This document shows positions 40,694-53,930 of a DNA stretch of 64,000 nt, piece by piece. The notes beneath the pieces were generated by a model, which was not told the DNA's origin, searched no databases, and was given only the letters and a program-made list of their open reading frames with translations. Origin of the DNA: Escarpia spicata (taxonomy: Eukaryota > Annelida > Polychaeta > Sabellida > Siboglinidae); assembly GCA_963995525.1 (NCBI GenBank), contig OZ023216.1, positions 34,209,774 to 34,273,773 on the forward strand, in the 5' to 3' direction. A program made the position numbers and the translations under genes. The stretch's first letter is position 1. Each line of letters begins with the position of its first letter.

Positions 40694-41793
40694 ATTACAA
40701 ATAGTTCTACCCGGACATTTTGGAGATTGTGCTGAGAGGAATGGTAACTAGAAGTATTCGCTGCACTATTATGCCGTGACTAACTATCCACGATCACACA
40801 AAATTAATTGCCCGACGGAGAATGGTCTATCTTTCAGACATGGAACAACTCGAGAATACAGGCAAGGGTTTCTTGCAGTGTTCATTTTATTATGGAGAAA
40901 ACCAAAAAGGCGGTTCAACCAAGTTTCTGCTTATCAGGCGACTGAGTGTCTGAGACATGACCAGAGCATGCAGAATGCAGGACAGCATCGTCGGCATTAG
41001 AAAGAGCGATCGAGCCAGATCACCGGGACGTCCTGTTCTTTGAGTGGCATCACCATGCATCTGTAGTAGGAGATATGCATTTCCATACAGCTTCCATGTA
41101 TAGGAGTCGATGCGAGATAAGACATCTGTATATTCCTGATCTGTCCGTAACAAAATCTTCCCCTGATTGTAAGCATGTGCAATGTGACGTTCCGGGGCAC
41201 CTTTTGTTGGGGGGGGTAAGATCTCCAGACCCAAAAAGTTGGATCTTGTCGGGATTGATGGTTGGCTACTCGTATGTACTATATAGGCAACACACAAAAT
41301 GTCCAGCCAATGCAAGTTTTCCAACGTGACCAGCTCCCACGACAAGGAATGGTTGGATCTGGAAAGTTAAAGTTGTTAAGCACTACTTCTTCACAGACCA
41401 CTAAAGGCTGTTGTTGTATCACAACTGTTGTTAGTGCATGGAAGCTGAGCAGGTTGTCCCTCGCAGGTTGTGTAAGCCTCTCAGATTCTGCTTCTGGAAG
41501 TTCCAAAGGTGTTCAGCTTTATTGGTGTCAAGTCCATCTCACCTAAAAATTTGGCCAGAGACAGTGGGATTAGTGATAGCTCAGGCTTCAGCCTCAGGAT
41601 ATTCACCATTTCCATTATTCGACCTGTAGTGACACCACTGAAGTATTGCTTCAACAGTTTCCCGTGAACACAGATAATGGTCTTTGCATTCTGATAGATG
41701 AAACTAGTTGCTTTGTACAGCCCAGCAATGGTTTATGAGCGTTGCTTCCTCAGTACACCATGAAACCCTATAGTTTCTTCAACCAATATTTGC
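40694..41793. other. Unassigned region with weak open frames
   Basis: A minus-strand frame at 40890-41345 (151 codons) looks protein-like in places but carries no motif I can name. It may be a decayed transposase or gene fragment. Confidence 0.3.
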
Positions 41794-41798
41794 TTCAC

Positions 41799-42514
41799 CT
41801 GGCCCGTAGCCAGGGGGTTCACGTGAACCCCCCTTTCTCCAAAATGTGAACCCCCCTCAAAATTACATCTTTAAAATGTGAACCACTAATTGTATTGCAT
41901 GTTTCTCAAAAGCTGCTTGATAGTGTTCAAGCATTACAAGGAATGCCAAGAAAGCTTGATTTGTGCAGATGATAAAGGGAGAACCCTTATCTATTAAGTG
42001 ATCATCACTGAATGTATGGGAACCTGACTGAAGGGTCATTCCCCAATGCCATGTGTGAAAAGGGCAGTCACTAGAGGAATGTGTGTCAAAGGACCATTGC
42101 ATCCAATTAGCCATACAAAAGGACTTCACAAAAGTTCACACTACCCCAGAGTCTCCTGTTACGAAAACACATGGGGTAACAAATACACCAGACACCAATT
42201 TTACACCAAATGTAAAATTATACATCCTAATTGTAGTCGCTCAGAGGTGACAGGTGCAGACAAAATACTGGTGAATGAATGGGGTGACAATTATTTAACA
42301 ATTATGAGCACATAAATTAAGTCATATAAACTAATTCATTCTAAACCACATGGTCCACCAATCTCACACCCACTTCATTGTTCTTCCAGTTATAAATGTA
42401 ATCTTCTGCATTATGATCCCCAATGTGAACATACGGGGCTTTCTGCATTGTGAAAATATATAACCCCACATGAACTTGTGAATCCCCTATTGTGAAAAGC
42501 TGGCTACGGGCCTG
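41799..42514. mobile_element. MITE with GGCCCGTAGCC terminal inverted repeats and TTCAC duplication
   Basis: Left end CTGGCCCGTAGCCAGGGGG. The reverse complement of the right end is CAGGCCCGTAGCCAGC. TTCAC is on both sides (41794-41798 and 42515-42519). 716 bp, non-coding. A related, larger copy is scattered over 36440-38590. Confidence 0.7.
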
Positions 42515-42894
42515 TTCACGAACTTCACGGTGGTGATAACATGCTATTTTTCTAGGTCTTCAGCAGTTAGACGATTATTGGCCACAGCAGTTGGTGCACT
42601 TTTTGGTTTCCAAAAAATAAAACGTAATAAAGTTATGTCATTACTGTATGTCAATCCAGTGACCGCTGTAGACTCCTGTAGGGAGTCAGCGACGATGCTG
42701 TCCGGCTTTTATCACATACTTGACAGGAAAACAACTCTGTTCGGAGGAACAAAAGCCAGTGGGTTTAAAGACCATCATTCCGAGTTCATGACAGGTTACA
42801 CATTTACATAGATTGACTGTTCGTAGTTCTACTGCTAGACCACTGCACCCCACCTGTAAGTCAGTGTTTCCTACTCTTCCTATTCGTCTAAGAC

Positions 42895-43150
42895 GATCAC
42901 ATACTGAAATTTGGATTGTCAGAATGCTTCCTACTAAATTCCTCCATGTGATAGAAAACATTCTCGTTCCTCAGAACATCTGACAGTTGGTCCACTGCAT
43001 TGCAGAGTTCTTCTCTATGATTGACAACGCTTTTCTTAAACAACCTATTCACCTTTTGGGCTAGTTCTACATCACGATCATGACTATAATTACACATGTA
43101 TGTATGTGGGTTAAAAAACCTGTCCATATAGAAAGATTGGATGTGCAAAC
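42895..43150 (-). repeat. Low-copy repeat with a coding trace, copy B
   Basis: Minus-strand frame RDVELAQKVNRLFKK, VVNHREELCNAVDQLSDVLR, ending DNPNFSM-stop near 42904; homologous to copies A and C. Confidence 0.55.
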
Positions 43151-43156
43151 ATGATA

Positions 43157-43565
43157 TACCGTATTCGTTCTATTAAGCGTACATACCCAAATTAGCGTAC
43201 ACCCTCTTTTTAGTAGCATCCAACACCATGACGGTGATCTCAAAGCCAACCTTGACTGTTGAATCCATCATTGTGTTTTAATTTCTACCAATATAACACT
43301 AGATTCAAAGATTAGTGATGAAACAACACTGAAGCGTCCACCTAAATTATCACATTTCTACAGGGTTCTGGTATCCTGTTGCTCATATATGAGATGCATA
43401 AATCACTTGCCAGTCATATCTGCTGATATGGCTTTACTCGGGAACCACAGGAACCAAAGAAAATGAGTGCACACCCCTGTACGCTTGTTGGAACAAAAAA
43501 TTTGACATTTTTATGTCTCAAATATTTGCTAAGCATACCGTACACTTAATAGGATGAATACGGTA
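43157..43565. mobile_element. MITE with TACCGTATTC terminal inverted repeats
   Basis: The left end TACCGTATTCGTTCTATTAA is matched by the inverted right end TACCGTATTCATCCTATTAA. The ends start with TA. 409 bp, non-coding; probably a Tc1/mariner-type non-autonomous element. Confidence 0.75.
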
Positions 43566-43569
43566 CATG

Positions 43570-44180
43570 TAAACACATTTCGATAAAATCACATATTTAT
43601 GTTGGATTAGTCTATACATTTGTGTGTATATTCAATGTTAAGCATAAGTTAACACAGAAAGTACATGTATATTATGTCAATGGGATTCTGAAAACATGTT
43701 TGCATAGAAAGATTGGTGTGTAAACAACTTTGGCATACGCTATAATACATTTCGAGAAAACCATGTTTGTATGTTAAATTATTCCATACATTTATGGGTA
43801 AATTCAAAGTTCAACACATGATGACACATCTGCAAATAAAAAAATATTTCGTTTGATGCAAAGATATGATTACGTAGATGTCGCATAATAAAAACTATTT
43901 TTCACCCAAGTTGAGTTTATGACCTTCAGATTCAAAATCGAGGGTGGCATCCACCCACACCTTTTTCTTATCCTATGAACGGTCAACATAGCATGAACTC
44001 GTCATGTGGTTCTGAACATTACTCTAAACATCGGACAGTTGGCCAACTGCGTTGTAACTTGTAAGGTCTACTCTGTGGTTGTCACCTCTCCTTGAACACC
44101 TTATCCACATTTTGGCAAGTTCTATGATTTCCACATCACGTTCACAAACGAAGATATGTATGTTCATATCTTGTGTAGAA
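43570..44180 (-). repeat. Low-copy repeat with a coding trace, copy C
   Basis: Minus-strand trace RDVEIIELAKMWIRCSRRGD, NHRVDL, AVGQLSDV, degenerate. The non-coding flanks match the reverse complement of copy A. Confidence 0.5.
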
Positions 44181-44304
44181 TTTGTAAAATATGATAACAT
44201 GCAAATAATGGATATGCCAAAAAACATACACATGATAATCACATCACGAGAAAATCATGTTTTTGTCTTTCATTATTCCATACATGTTTGTGTAAATTAC
44301 AAGT

Positions 44305-44535
44305 CTAACATCTTATATTACAGCCCATACTTTGCCAAAGTTTAACACCTTATATCACAGCCAATACTTTCCCAAAGGTTAACACCTTATATCACAGCCA
44401 ATACTTTGCCAAAGTTTACACCTAACCTTATATCAAAGTCAATACTTATCCAAAGGTTAACACCTTATATCACAGCCAATACTTTGCCAAAGTTTAAAAC
44501 CTAACCTTATATCACAGCCAATACTTATCCAAAGC
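44305..44535. repeat. Tandem repeat, 37-41 bp unit, six copies
   Basis: CTTATATCACAGCCAATACTTTGCCAAAG recurs at about 44311, 44349, 44386, 44426, 44464 and 44505. Confidence 0.85.
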
Positions 44536-47500
44536 GTGAAAGCTTTGGTTTTCTGTAAAGATATACTCAAAAAGATTTCAATTAATAAAAAAAACAATTT
44601 GTTTACCCCAGTTGACTTCATGACCTTCAAAATGATCTTTAAATTCAAAATCGAGGGTGGCATCCACCTTAGTCTTTTTCCTCATCCTATGACTGACTGG
44701 TGCAGCATGGATGCCCACTATTAACAAACAATACCGTTAAAACTAATTCTAGATGACTTTTCATTGTTTGGCTGGTCCACTATAGGCCTATACATACATG
44801 CACACACGTGCGTGAACATTCTGTAACTTCTTTGTTTTAATTCAGGTATTTATTCATTTTATTTCACACCCCATGAGTGGTAGCCCTAATAACTGCAAGT
44901 CATGCAACATTCTTTCTTTGTGGATCAATAACACATTTCAATACACCTGCTGTAGGTAGTCAAAATAAATGTTACGTAATTAAATAATTGTCTATATAAT
45001 TTGTGGGCTTTATATGCCAGTATACTATGCTATTAAACATAAAACACATAAAGACAGTGGTACTCGTATAATAACATTTTGTTTTTATTATAGTACAAAA
45101 ATACATCTGCAACAGCGTTATGTCACACAAACAGTCTACCATGTATATACAACAAGAGTCAACAAGGTATAATTTTCAATATTAATAACTTATACCATTA
45201 TACAACCCCCAGCAAAACTGGTTGCATATATTTACATCGGTATTACGCACTTGGACAAATAACACATTTCACCATGTGAACGACAATGTAATTACATCAT
45301 ATAGCCAAACGTTTCATGATATACCTAGGCATGACGAATGAGAAAATGTCTTATGATATTCAACAGAAATGTATTTAAAGGTACATACGATGGCCAAAAT
45401 ATGTTTTAATGAAACGCATTTAAAAAATACAATTTGACCGACAATTTGTTAAATTTGACTGTTCGTATGAATAACATGTTCACATTGGGAACATAATTTT
45501 ACAGATGTTTATGATCACCTAATATATCTATCATATGACCCCGATATGGTTTGTCCAACGTATTGGAAATTGTGAATGTACAGAACAGCCAGGAAAATAG
45601 TCATGAACAGAAATTTTTCAAATTATAATGTGATGTAGTTCTTTGAAGCACATTTGGGCTGTCAATGTAGTAGAACAGTTGTCGTTTATGCTATATAACA
45701 CATGATCAAATTTGTACATTTAAAAAAAGTAGAAATTTCATCACTACATGACAGTTTCTCGGCTCATTGTAGAATCCAGAATATCCTACACATATGAATG
45801 CTATGTTTATAATACTATTTTCTGAATTCCCAAACTCTGCAATTTCCATGTATAGTTTATTTGAACTCACACATGTTTGTGTACTAATACCGCAAGTATG
45901 TTCCAATTAGGCACTACATTTTACGAGACCTGTCTGACCCCACAAGGGATGGTAAAATCTTCAAACTATTTACACTGTCATTGCAAAAGTATACACACTA
46001 TAAACACCTGTTGGAAGTTTACTTAGACTTGCCAGATGTACAGTACTTTTGCAGTGAAGGGCACATTCTCAGATTGTCAAAAACATCTCTCAAAAAGTCA
46101 CAGAAATGAGTATAAAACAGCTTGTGTCATTATATATATATACATAAAATATTTACATACATTGCATTAATACAATTGCAGATATTTACAATAAAAGTGT
46201 AGCAGACTGCTATCACTGGCAGTGTAAAGCCATTCTACTCATCAAAATGGTTGAACAGGTTCTAATCTGCTCCAATTTTGCCCCACACACACTAAATGTG
46301 CCACTTATAAAAATCTTGCCTACTTTTGTGGTCATCGATACACCATGTAATGGCATGTACATATATATTTAATAAATCTATATATGATATTCATAAATTT
46401 ACATCCGGATTAATTATAGCGTGTAATTTACACAAAGATAACGTAGCCATTTCAAGAGCAAGTCTGAAAAAACCTACATGGGTTTGTAGTTGTCAAGTGG
46501 TTAAATCTGTTTAGAATGGCAGATTTGCATTGACATGTCACATGCCAGTGCTAACCTTTCCATAACATTTCCACAAGATGGTGACAGATTATAAGAAACT
46601 CAGATTTTCAGACAAAATTTAAGACACCTCTGATACCAAATAAAAGACCATCATATAAACATGTGTTTGCAAAGAAAGAAATTATTATTACCTGGTTTGA
46701 ATCTAAAGTCTCCGCAAGGTATGCTGATGGCATTCAAGTACAGCATTATTTTCTTATCAAATAAAAAATGGTAACAGCTGCCATAGAAACTACATATCTT
46801 AATGTGAGTATACATATTCAGTTAAATTTCTCAAAATCCACCCATTTTTGGGGTTTGTCGGGTGTTGTATCTATCGTGATGGTTACAATGTGCCGTGCAG
46901 GTAGCTGAGGTGCCAGGATACAGTGTGGAACTGCAGATCAGTGATGTACCAGGTATGTAACTATGTGGTGACCAATGGAGCTAACATAAGTGGTCAAATA
47001 ATGGTATACAGGCATCCAGAGATAGATACAGTTAATGACAAATAGTCATTTGGTCAGATAGTTTTGACAGTTTCAACATCTGGGTTAGTAGAGCATTAGC
47101 ACGTTATTTCATCATACTTCATTCAGATGGAAGCAGATTTGTCTGGGCAACTATTTCTGCTGTGACAGCATCTTGCAATCCTTTGGTTGTACAATCGCTC
47201 AACGTCACAAATTATGCGAACATTGGAGTAAGATGTCACATGACCCATGTCAATGACACACATTCGAGATGTATGCCTATGGCGTTGTCTAAGACCTGTC
47301 ACATACGCATACACTCCAGGTGGTTGTGCGTGGAATGGTGGTGCTGCCACCTGTTGTCAATTGCAGCACATGCACCGACCATGTTTTGACCAAGACACAT
47401 CACAGCTGTAGGGAATCCACTCCGTCTCTATGCGAAGAAAACCAAAGCACCATCCTTGACATGCACCAGCGGTTGTCGATATAAAATCAATGCAACAATG

Positions 47501-47558
47501 CTGCCCTCTGTCGTAAACAACAGACAAGTTACGGCTCCACAAACGCACAGGCTCACTG
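44536..47558. other. Downstream flank and possible 3' UTR of the semaphorin gene
   Basis: Minus-strand 3' UTR is expected to begin at 47558 and run left. Several AATAAA signals occur on that strand (for example near 45085), but the end cannot be fixed. 43920-43970 and 44610-44690 share a duplicated block (CAAAATCGAGGGTGGCATCC). No other gene seen. Confidence 0.4.
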
Positions 47559-47992
47559 CTATACGTATTCTTGCCGACTGTTATTACTGTCTAACTTTGT
47601 GCGTGGGTGGCCGTTCAGTTTTGAATCGAGGATAACGTTCGTGTGTTTTGCCCGTGGCATTGGTGAGTAGTGGTCAATCTGTGAGTTTGATCCCTTTCTT
47701 TCGAGCTGATTCGTGCATATTGTTGGCTGTTTCAGATGGGCGCAGACGTCGCGTGGATGTCGCCGGAGACTGATGTGATATCCAACAAAGAGGCCAAGTA
47801 CAAGGGAGATGACAATGCACAGCACTGTAGCAATGGCCATGTGTGACGCTGTGTAGATGTAGCCCTGGGAACTGTGGGACATCGAACCTGTATAACAGAA
47901 ACATACTCCACTGTCAGCACGATATAATCAGCACCATCAGTATATGCAATATACAGCACTGTTAGTTTATGCTATACACACCAACACACATC

Positions 47993-48040
<48 letters not shown>

Positions 48041-51000
48041 CACATGGTTGTCAAACAGCAAGCCCTTACCTCTGACAAGGTAGTCAGTCCTTGCAGGTCT
48101 GCGGTCTACCTTACACATCAGCAGGGGGATAACACTTTGTTTCGCTTAATCTTAAGGTATTAGTGAATTAATTTTTAAGCCGGTACAACCATGTACAACA
48201 CAAAAATCTTGAACATACCCTTGATAATAAACTATCATTTCATATTACCCTCATGTCAAATGATGCTTGTTAAACCAGAAAATACAAAAAATATTATAAC
48301 AAAAGTTTCTTCCAAAATGGAATTATCACATCTAATTCCTTTAGTCCCCCATGAAATTGAATACAACTAAGGGTAAGCAGAGGTGCTACAATGCCTGCAG
48401 TTTGAAGCATGGCGAGAGAAAGCCAGGTAAGAGAAGTGTGGTTCTACTATTTCTCACAGGATAAGTGTGTTATGATTGTTAATAAGTTAGCTGCATTCTA
48501 AGGCATGTCTTCTAATGACGTAGTCTCTTCCAATGCACTTTATAAGGTTAACATGACAATCACAACAACTTCCTGTTGAGTTACTGAGACACATAACCAG
48601 TCTTGTATTACATCATAACCACACAGTCTTGTATTACATTACAGCAGTGGTTAAAATAAATACAAACCGGTTACTAAAACATCAACCCAACACAAACTAG
48701 GAAATACAGACACCATAATCTTATGCTATTTTATCTCATTAAAAACTACTCTTCGTAACCATGAGTACACAAAATGGCAGCTGTAGCTGCCTAGGACATG
48801 AAAGTGAGGCTCACCTGCCGCCTGGGGGATTTGTGGGATACGGTTGTCAATATTGGTAGTGTCCGGAAAATCTCTCGTTACCGGGATAAGCTGCTGGTCT
48901 GCAGGGGAAAGAGAATGTATGAGAAATCTCCACTTGTGCATATTCTATTATGATCATTACTCAGCATCCAAGATTCAGCAACTTTAAGTTTTAGCAGATC
49001 TGAATTGCCTCAAACTTTCAACAACTGAATCATGGGTACTCTAGAAGATAGCACAAGTTTTCCAACAGAAGTTTTAGGAATTTCTTAAGGATACACTGTA
49101 GATGAGCAACACATCTGGTTATCATTAATTATTATTATATAATCTATTCAATGGGAGTGAACTCTGTAGATATCTACGTTTGTGATTGACGTAAAGCTGG
49201 TGCTACTCCACCAAAATCGGGCCAGAATTAATTTTTAGATGTCAAATTACTTGATGTGACAGAAACTGAACACAAACATCTAGAGTGCATGCAAACTACA
49301 GGTTTAGTACAAGTTAGTAGAAAGCATAATTTGTTATGTAAACAAATTATATCAACGACCACCACCACAAGCAATGAAACTGGGAGACACACAGGAGGGA
49401 GAGAATGAACGTTGAGAAATGATCCATAAGCATCACCACCAGCCTCTTCCACACCATAAATAATAGTACCAAGTCCAGTATTCTCATATATTCCTCGAGC
49501 AAGCAGCAACAAATCTATAATAGGTAATATGAAATTTCTCGAGAGTGTGCCCGTTTTTTGAGTAATTTAGTTTGTCTAAACAAACTCTCTTTCAAGAGTA
49601 AAATGCATCAGGAAAGATGATACGCAATTTTTCATCAGTTGCAGTTTAAATTACAGATTATGCTTTGCTTGAGGTTGTTGAATTAATAAGGGTACAACTA
49701 AAATAATTATCTAAAAAAAAAGGAGTTATGTTAGTGCTGTTTTGCTGAACCACACCAAAAGACACTAAGCCAGCAATTGTTTCCTATGCTGTTGTTATTT
49801 CCAAGACCACAAAAGTAAGTATAACTAGTGAGACCGTAAGATCCTACACCATCCAGGAGAGCAACTTCTAACAACACTACTCATGACTTTGACATGCGGT
49901 GTACAGACAATTAAGTTGACCCGGTTAGATCGGGAGTGGGGGGGGCACTAGCGGTTACTATGACAACGGCAATGACCAGGCCGTGATCGCATACAACACC
50001 ACGATGGTCAAAGCGTGTGAATTTCGCAGCTAAACGATGACGTCTTAATTACCCGGATTGACAGTAGGGGGCGAGCTGCCCGCTGACTGCAACTGGCCAG
50101 AAGATGATGCCACCGAGGATGGTGGCGGTGTACAAATGCATACGGGGCAAGTCAGCACCGGTGGTGATGCTGTGGTTGTGGAATTGATTGTGGACGTGGT
50201 AGCTGTGGCACGAGACAAAGGGGGCAATGAGTGCACATGTAGGGGGCACTAGTCACTACGACAGCAGGATTTCAAAACTACGGATGCCTGTGGGATTAAA
50301 TGTTGTCTCATTGGCACTCATTCCCCCGGTGCACATTAAATGGCAGCACTATACATGGCATGCTGCTGTGAAATTACAACGGACTTGTTTATAAATTGCA
50401 CTGTAGGTACCAGCACTTGTAACTATGTATGCACATGCGCAATTTCCCAAAAACCTTTTTGGTTTCTGCATAATATAAACTAAACGACAGGTAAATACTA
50501 TAAAACTTGTCCACAATACAGAAACAATACACGGTTAAAATAGACATACATTTTATGTACAACTGCCCTGGTAGTGCCAGGACCAGCAAGTTAGTGACAC
50601 ACCCCTACTACCGTTTCGTTGTTTTACAACACACACATGAAAACAATGGTTGACAAAATTAAGTTTTCCAATTAGGAATCGGATGTAAGACTGCATAGAT
50701 TAGTTAGTCTTAGTAAATTGTGCAAGACATGAAACATTAATAGTAGGTTGCCAGTGCACTAAAAGTGGATGTTTAATGTTAAATCTATTTTACCAACACA
50801 GAGCAGGTAGATATCGTAACTTGTTGCCGGACTTATTCATAGAGATGTATACATAGACAAAACATCAGATCATTTCTGTGTCCCAAGCAAGCAAAACGAC
50901 AAATTCCACCAGCAAAACATACTGCAAATCATAGGAGACAGTCTCATGCAAAGATGACTTCTCTTCTCTTGCCTGCTCCAGTCGAGCACGATAAAGACAA

Positions 51001-53312
51001 ATGACAGGCCCAAGACCTGACCAATCAACGAGTAAGACACTCACCTGTTTCGTGCGTAGTTGAAGGTTCATCAATAGGACAGCCTGGATGCGTGCCTCGC
51101 TCTATATTCTGGAATCTGCAAACCACGGACATGTTTCAATTTATTTTTAAAAGCATTATCCTACAATACATAAATCCAGACGACATTAGAATAACGTAAT
51201 AGCTTGTACAATAATTTCACAAAATCTTTAAAAAATTAGCACAACAAAAATAGCATGTCATGGTGGATATAGGATCAAGTAGATTTTTCATGAAATACAT
51301 TTGTAATGAGATGAATGGATAATTTTATAAAATCTACCCCTAACATGAAAGTTGTTAATTCCGCCCTAATATTCATGGTGACTTTTCAACTTTTATGACT
51401 AACAATACATGCACGATTCAGATTCAGTCAAGAACACATTGTCAGGAAAACCAATCTTAATTTTGTACTGCTGTGTAAATGTAATACTTTAAAATGGACT
51501 ACGAAAGTTTATACAAAGCTGACATTGAGCCCAGCCCAGGTACATGTGAGAAATACTTTGAGATACATACCCTCTGCGAGATGTGCCACAGGCGTCTTTA
51601 TGAAACGAACAATATGGATCTTGTAGTTGTACACATTGGCTGAAAAGATAGGAAACGCATCTGTTAAATAACATCCTAGACCAACACACACAAACAACTG
51701 CATCTAGTTAGATGTTAGCATAATGTACTTTTTAATAATTATGGTACCTTTTTTTATACATTTTACAGATTTAACAAGACTGCCACATTATCTCCAGATG
51801 GCAAGTGAACAAGGAAGCCTTTGGATTATCAAGTCCAATTTTTGTAAACTGCATAGCCCAATTAATAAACTAGTGTGTGAACTTCACATACCACATTATT
51901 AGTTATATAATTTATATCACAATCTATTCATCATCACACATTTTATCTACAATCATTACCAATAATCATGTCCACTGAATATAAGGAAAGCGTGGGTATT
52001 TACTGGAAAATAGGATTGGAAAGTCGTCTATTCTAACCCAAAACAAATTTCTCAGTTGAAACAATAAAGAATATCTTATCTTAAAGGTGAAAAATCTCCC
52101 AGCAACTTACTAAGCAAAACACCTACAAATGTATTACAAGAACTAACTAACACCTGCCACATTATTTGTTGTAACTTACTTGCATGTATAATCTGGATTG
52201 CAGTCGTAAAGTGGTATCGATTTTATTTCGTCTTTTGATATGACAATCAGCTTTTCCTCATCAAGGTTACTATTTCGGTAGACATGTATACTTGTGATTG
52301 GGTCGTCAAAGACTTTGTAGGTACGGAGGATTTGTGTCTCGATCTTTCCTGTGCGACCTTTGTTGATGGCTTTGATCACTCGACCGTCATCTGTAAAGAC
52401 AACAGAACAGACCATGACAAACAAATAAAAACAACATCATAAGTATCTACTTTTAAAATATAAACAATAGTGTAAATGTCATTTATTACTTTATTAACAT
52501 ATTGAACTAATAATTTATTCAGCTAACCAAAATTTTGTTTTAAAATAGAAAAACTTGACTATTTGTTCATGAATATCGATATTAAGAAAATGGACATAAC
52601 AAAAAGTAGCATGTTTTGTTTATTGTTTACTTGCCTGTTCCGACATAAAGAATATCGTAATATCGTTGATTGGCTGCAGAGACTTGCCAGTCGATGGCAA
52701 CTGTCGTTAGCCGATATCTGCAAGAAATAATGCGTGGTAAACAACATTGGCCCCAGGTGACTCTGTCAGTACTCACGACAGGAACAATGATTGGCCAAGC
52801 AAAAAATATGTTCAGTATAAGTAAAATTTACTTCCTGAAACACAATCCTATCTAGCCAATAAAATCCTTGTTTATATTATGTTAGAAAGATTCGTTTTTG
52901 AATAATTCCTCCATCAACTATTAATGATGTGCACACTATACCTGATTGTCATTTATAATTTCCCGACTACAAGGTGTCAGTTTCAGACAAATTGTTTCCT
53001 TTCAGATTTATGATATATATATATATATATAAGTTAGATAACCATTACTGTGTATGTATGGTTAAGGTTTCTATCAAACAAGTTGTTTCTTTACAATCCA
53101 AATTAAATTGTTGCTTCAAAAGGTGAAACATTAAACCAATCCCATGTCTTGTGCAATCTTTATCACAAACTCTAATGACGTCACTGCCATTTCTCTTGGA
53201 TGTGTTTCCAAGGCTATACTTACTTGAAACTTGTTTGAAGAAGTATTGGTTGTCCACCAAATGCTGGTACAGCTCCGTCCATCAGTGGGTGAGATTTAAT
53301 GAAGTTTAATGT
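47559..53312 (-). CDS. Class 1-like transmembrane semaphorin, 3' exons (partial gene)
   Basis: Axon-guidance receptor/ligand on the cell surface. Exons in order of transcription: 53224-53312 (LNFIKSHPLMDGAVPAF), 52635-52717 (YRLTTVAIDWQV...YDILYVGT), 52180-52390 (DDGRVIKAINK...KLIVISKDEIKSIPL), 51571-51639 (PSI: CVQLQDPYCSFHKDAC), 51045-51115 (PSI end and CP), 50053-50202 (optional Ser/Thr/Pro stalk), 48815-48898 (stalk), 47559-47887 (membrane span and tail, TAG at 47559-47561). Phases agree at every junction. The end of the sema domain is followed by PSI, no Ig domain, a hydrophobic span with GLFVG (GxxxG) and a 70-residue tail, as in class 1 semaphorins. One intron has a GC donor (52634). 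The N-terminal exons are not in view; the gap at 53731 may hide some. Confidence 0.88.
47990..48045. repeat. (ACGC)n microsatellite in a semaphorin intron
   Basis: About 12 uninterrupted tetranucleotide units. Confidence 0.95.
50053..50202 (-). other. Predicted cassette exon of the semaphorin stalk
   Basis: 150 bp, phase 1 at both ends. The acceptor is a good pyrimidine tract ending CACAG and the donor is GG/GTAATT. It encodes TTSTINSTTTASPP...SSVASSSGQLQSAGSSPP, a Ser/Thr/Pro-rich segment suited to O-glycosylation. Its frame is open only in the phase set by the neighbouring exons, and skipping it keeps the frame. Confidence 0.6.
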
Positions 53313-53730
53313 CTGGTCAGATATACGTCGGGAATCATTGGCACATTGCTGGAATCAATCATAGCTCCAATAAGGCTCTAGATAAGATCAAAAGTAATTT
53401 AATAGAATTTTTTTCATCACACTTGAAGAAATCTGTTCATTACGATTATCATAGTCTGCTAATGCATATTCTCTTTTATAATACAACTTTGTAATCGAAT
53501 CTATGACACCACAGGATTGGATTTTAATGACCAAATGATTATTCCTATTCTGTTAAGAATTCAGTTTGACATTATCTGTTCACATTCTGATAATATATTA
53601 AACACATCTGTTGACTCTACATTGTCAAGACAAAATAAAATTAGATTGTCCATTCTAAACAATTTTTTAGCTCATCTTATTCCGACTGATTTCAAGACAA
53701 ACGGGATCTAACTAGTTTCCTCTGTGACAT

Positions 53731-53930
53731 NNNNNNNNNNNNNNNNNNNNNNNNNNNNNNNNNNNNNNNNNNNNNNNNNNNNNNNNNNNNNNNNNNNNNN
53801 NNNNNNNNNNNNNNNNNNNNNNNNNNNNNNNNNNNNNNNNNNNNNNNNNNNNNNNNNNNNNNNNNNNNNNNNNNNNNNNNNNNNNNNNNNNNNNNNNNNN
53901 NNNNNNNNNNNNNNNNNNNNNNNNNNNNNN
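53731..53930. other. Assembly gap (200 Ns)
   Basis: A run of exactly 200 N, likely a placeholder of unknown true size. It lies in the intron region just upstream of the first visible semaphorin exon. Confidence 0.99.

Noticed and set aside
42780..42860. tRNA-like A box (GTGCAGTGGTCTAGCAGTAG on the minus strand)
   Set aside because: No convincing B box; too degenerate to call a SINE.
44305..44535. CRISPR-like array
   Set aside because: Contiguous 37-41 bp tandem units without unique spacers, in an animal genome.
49228..49512. Possible extra semaphorin exon
   Set aside because: No acceptor/donor pair in the right phase, unlike 50053-50202.
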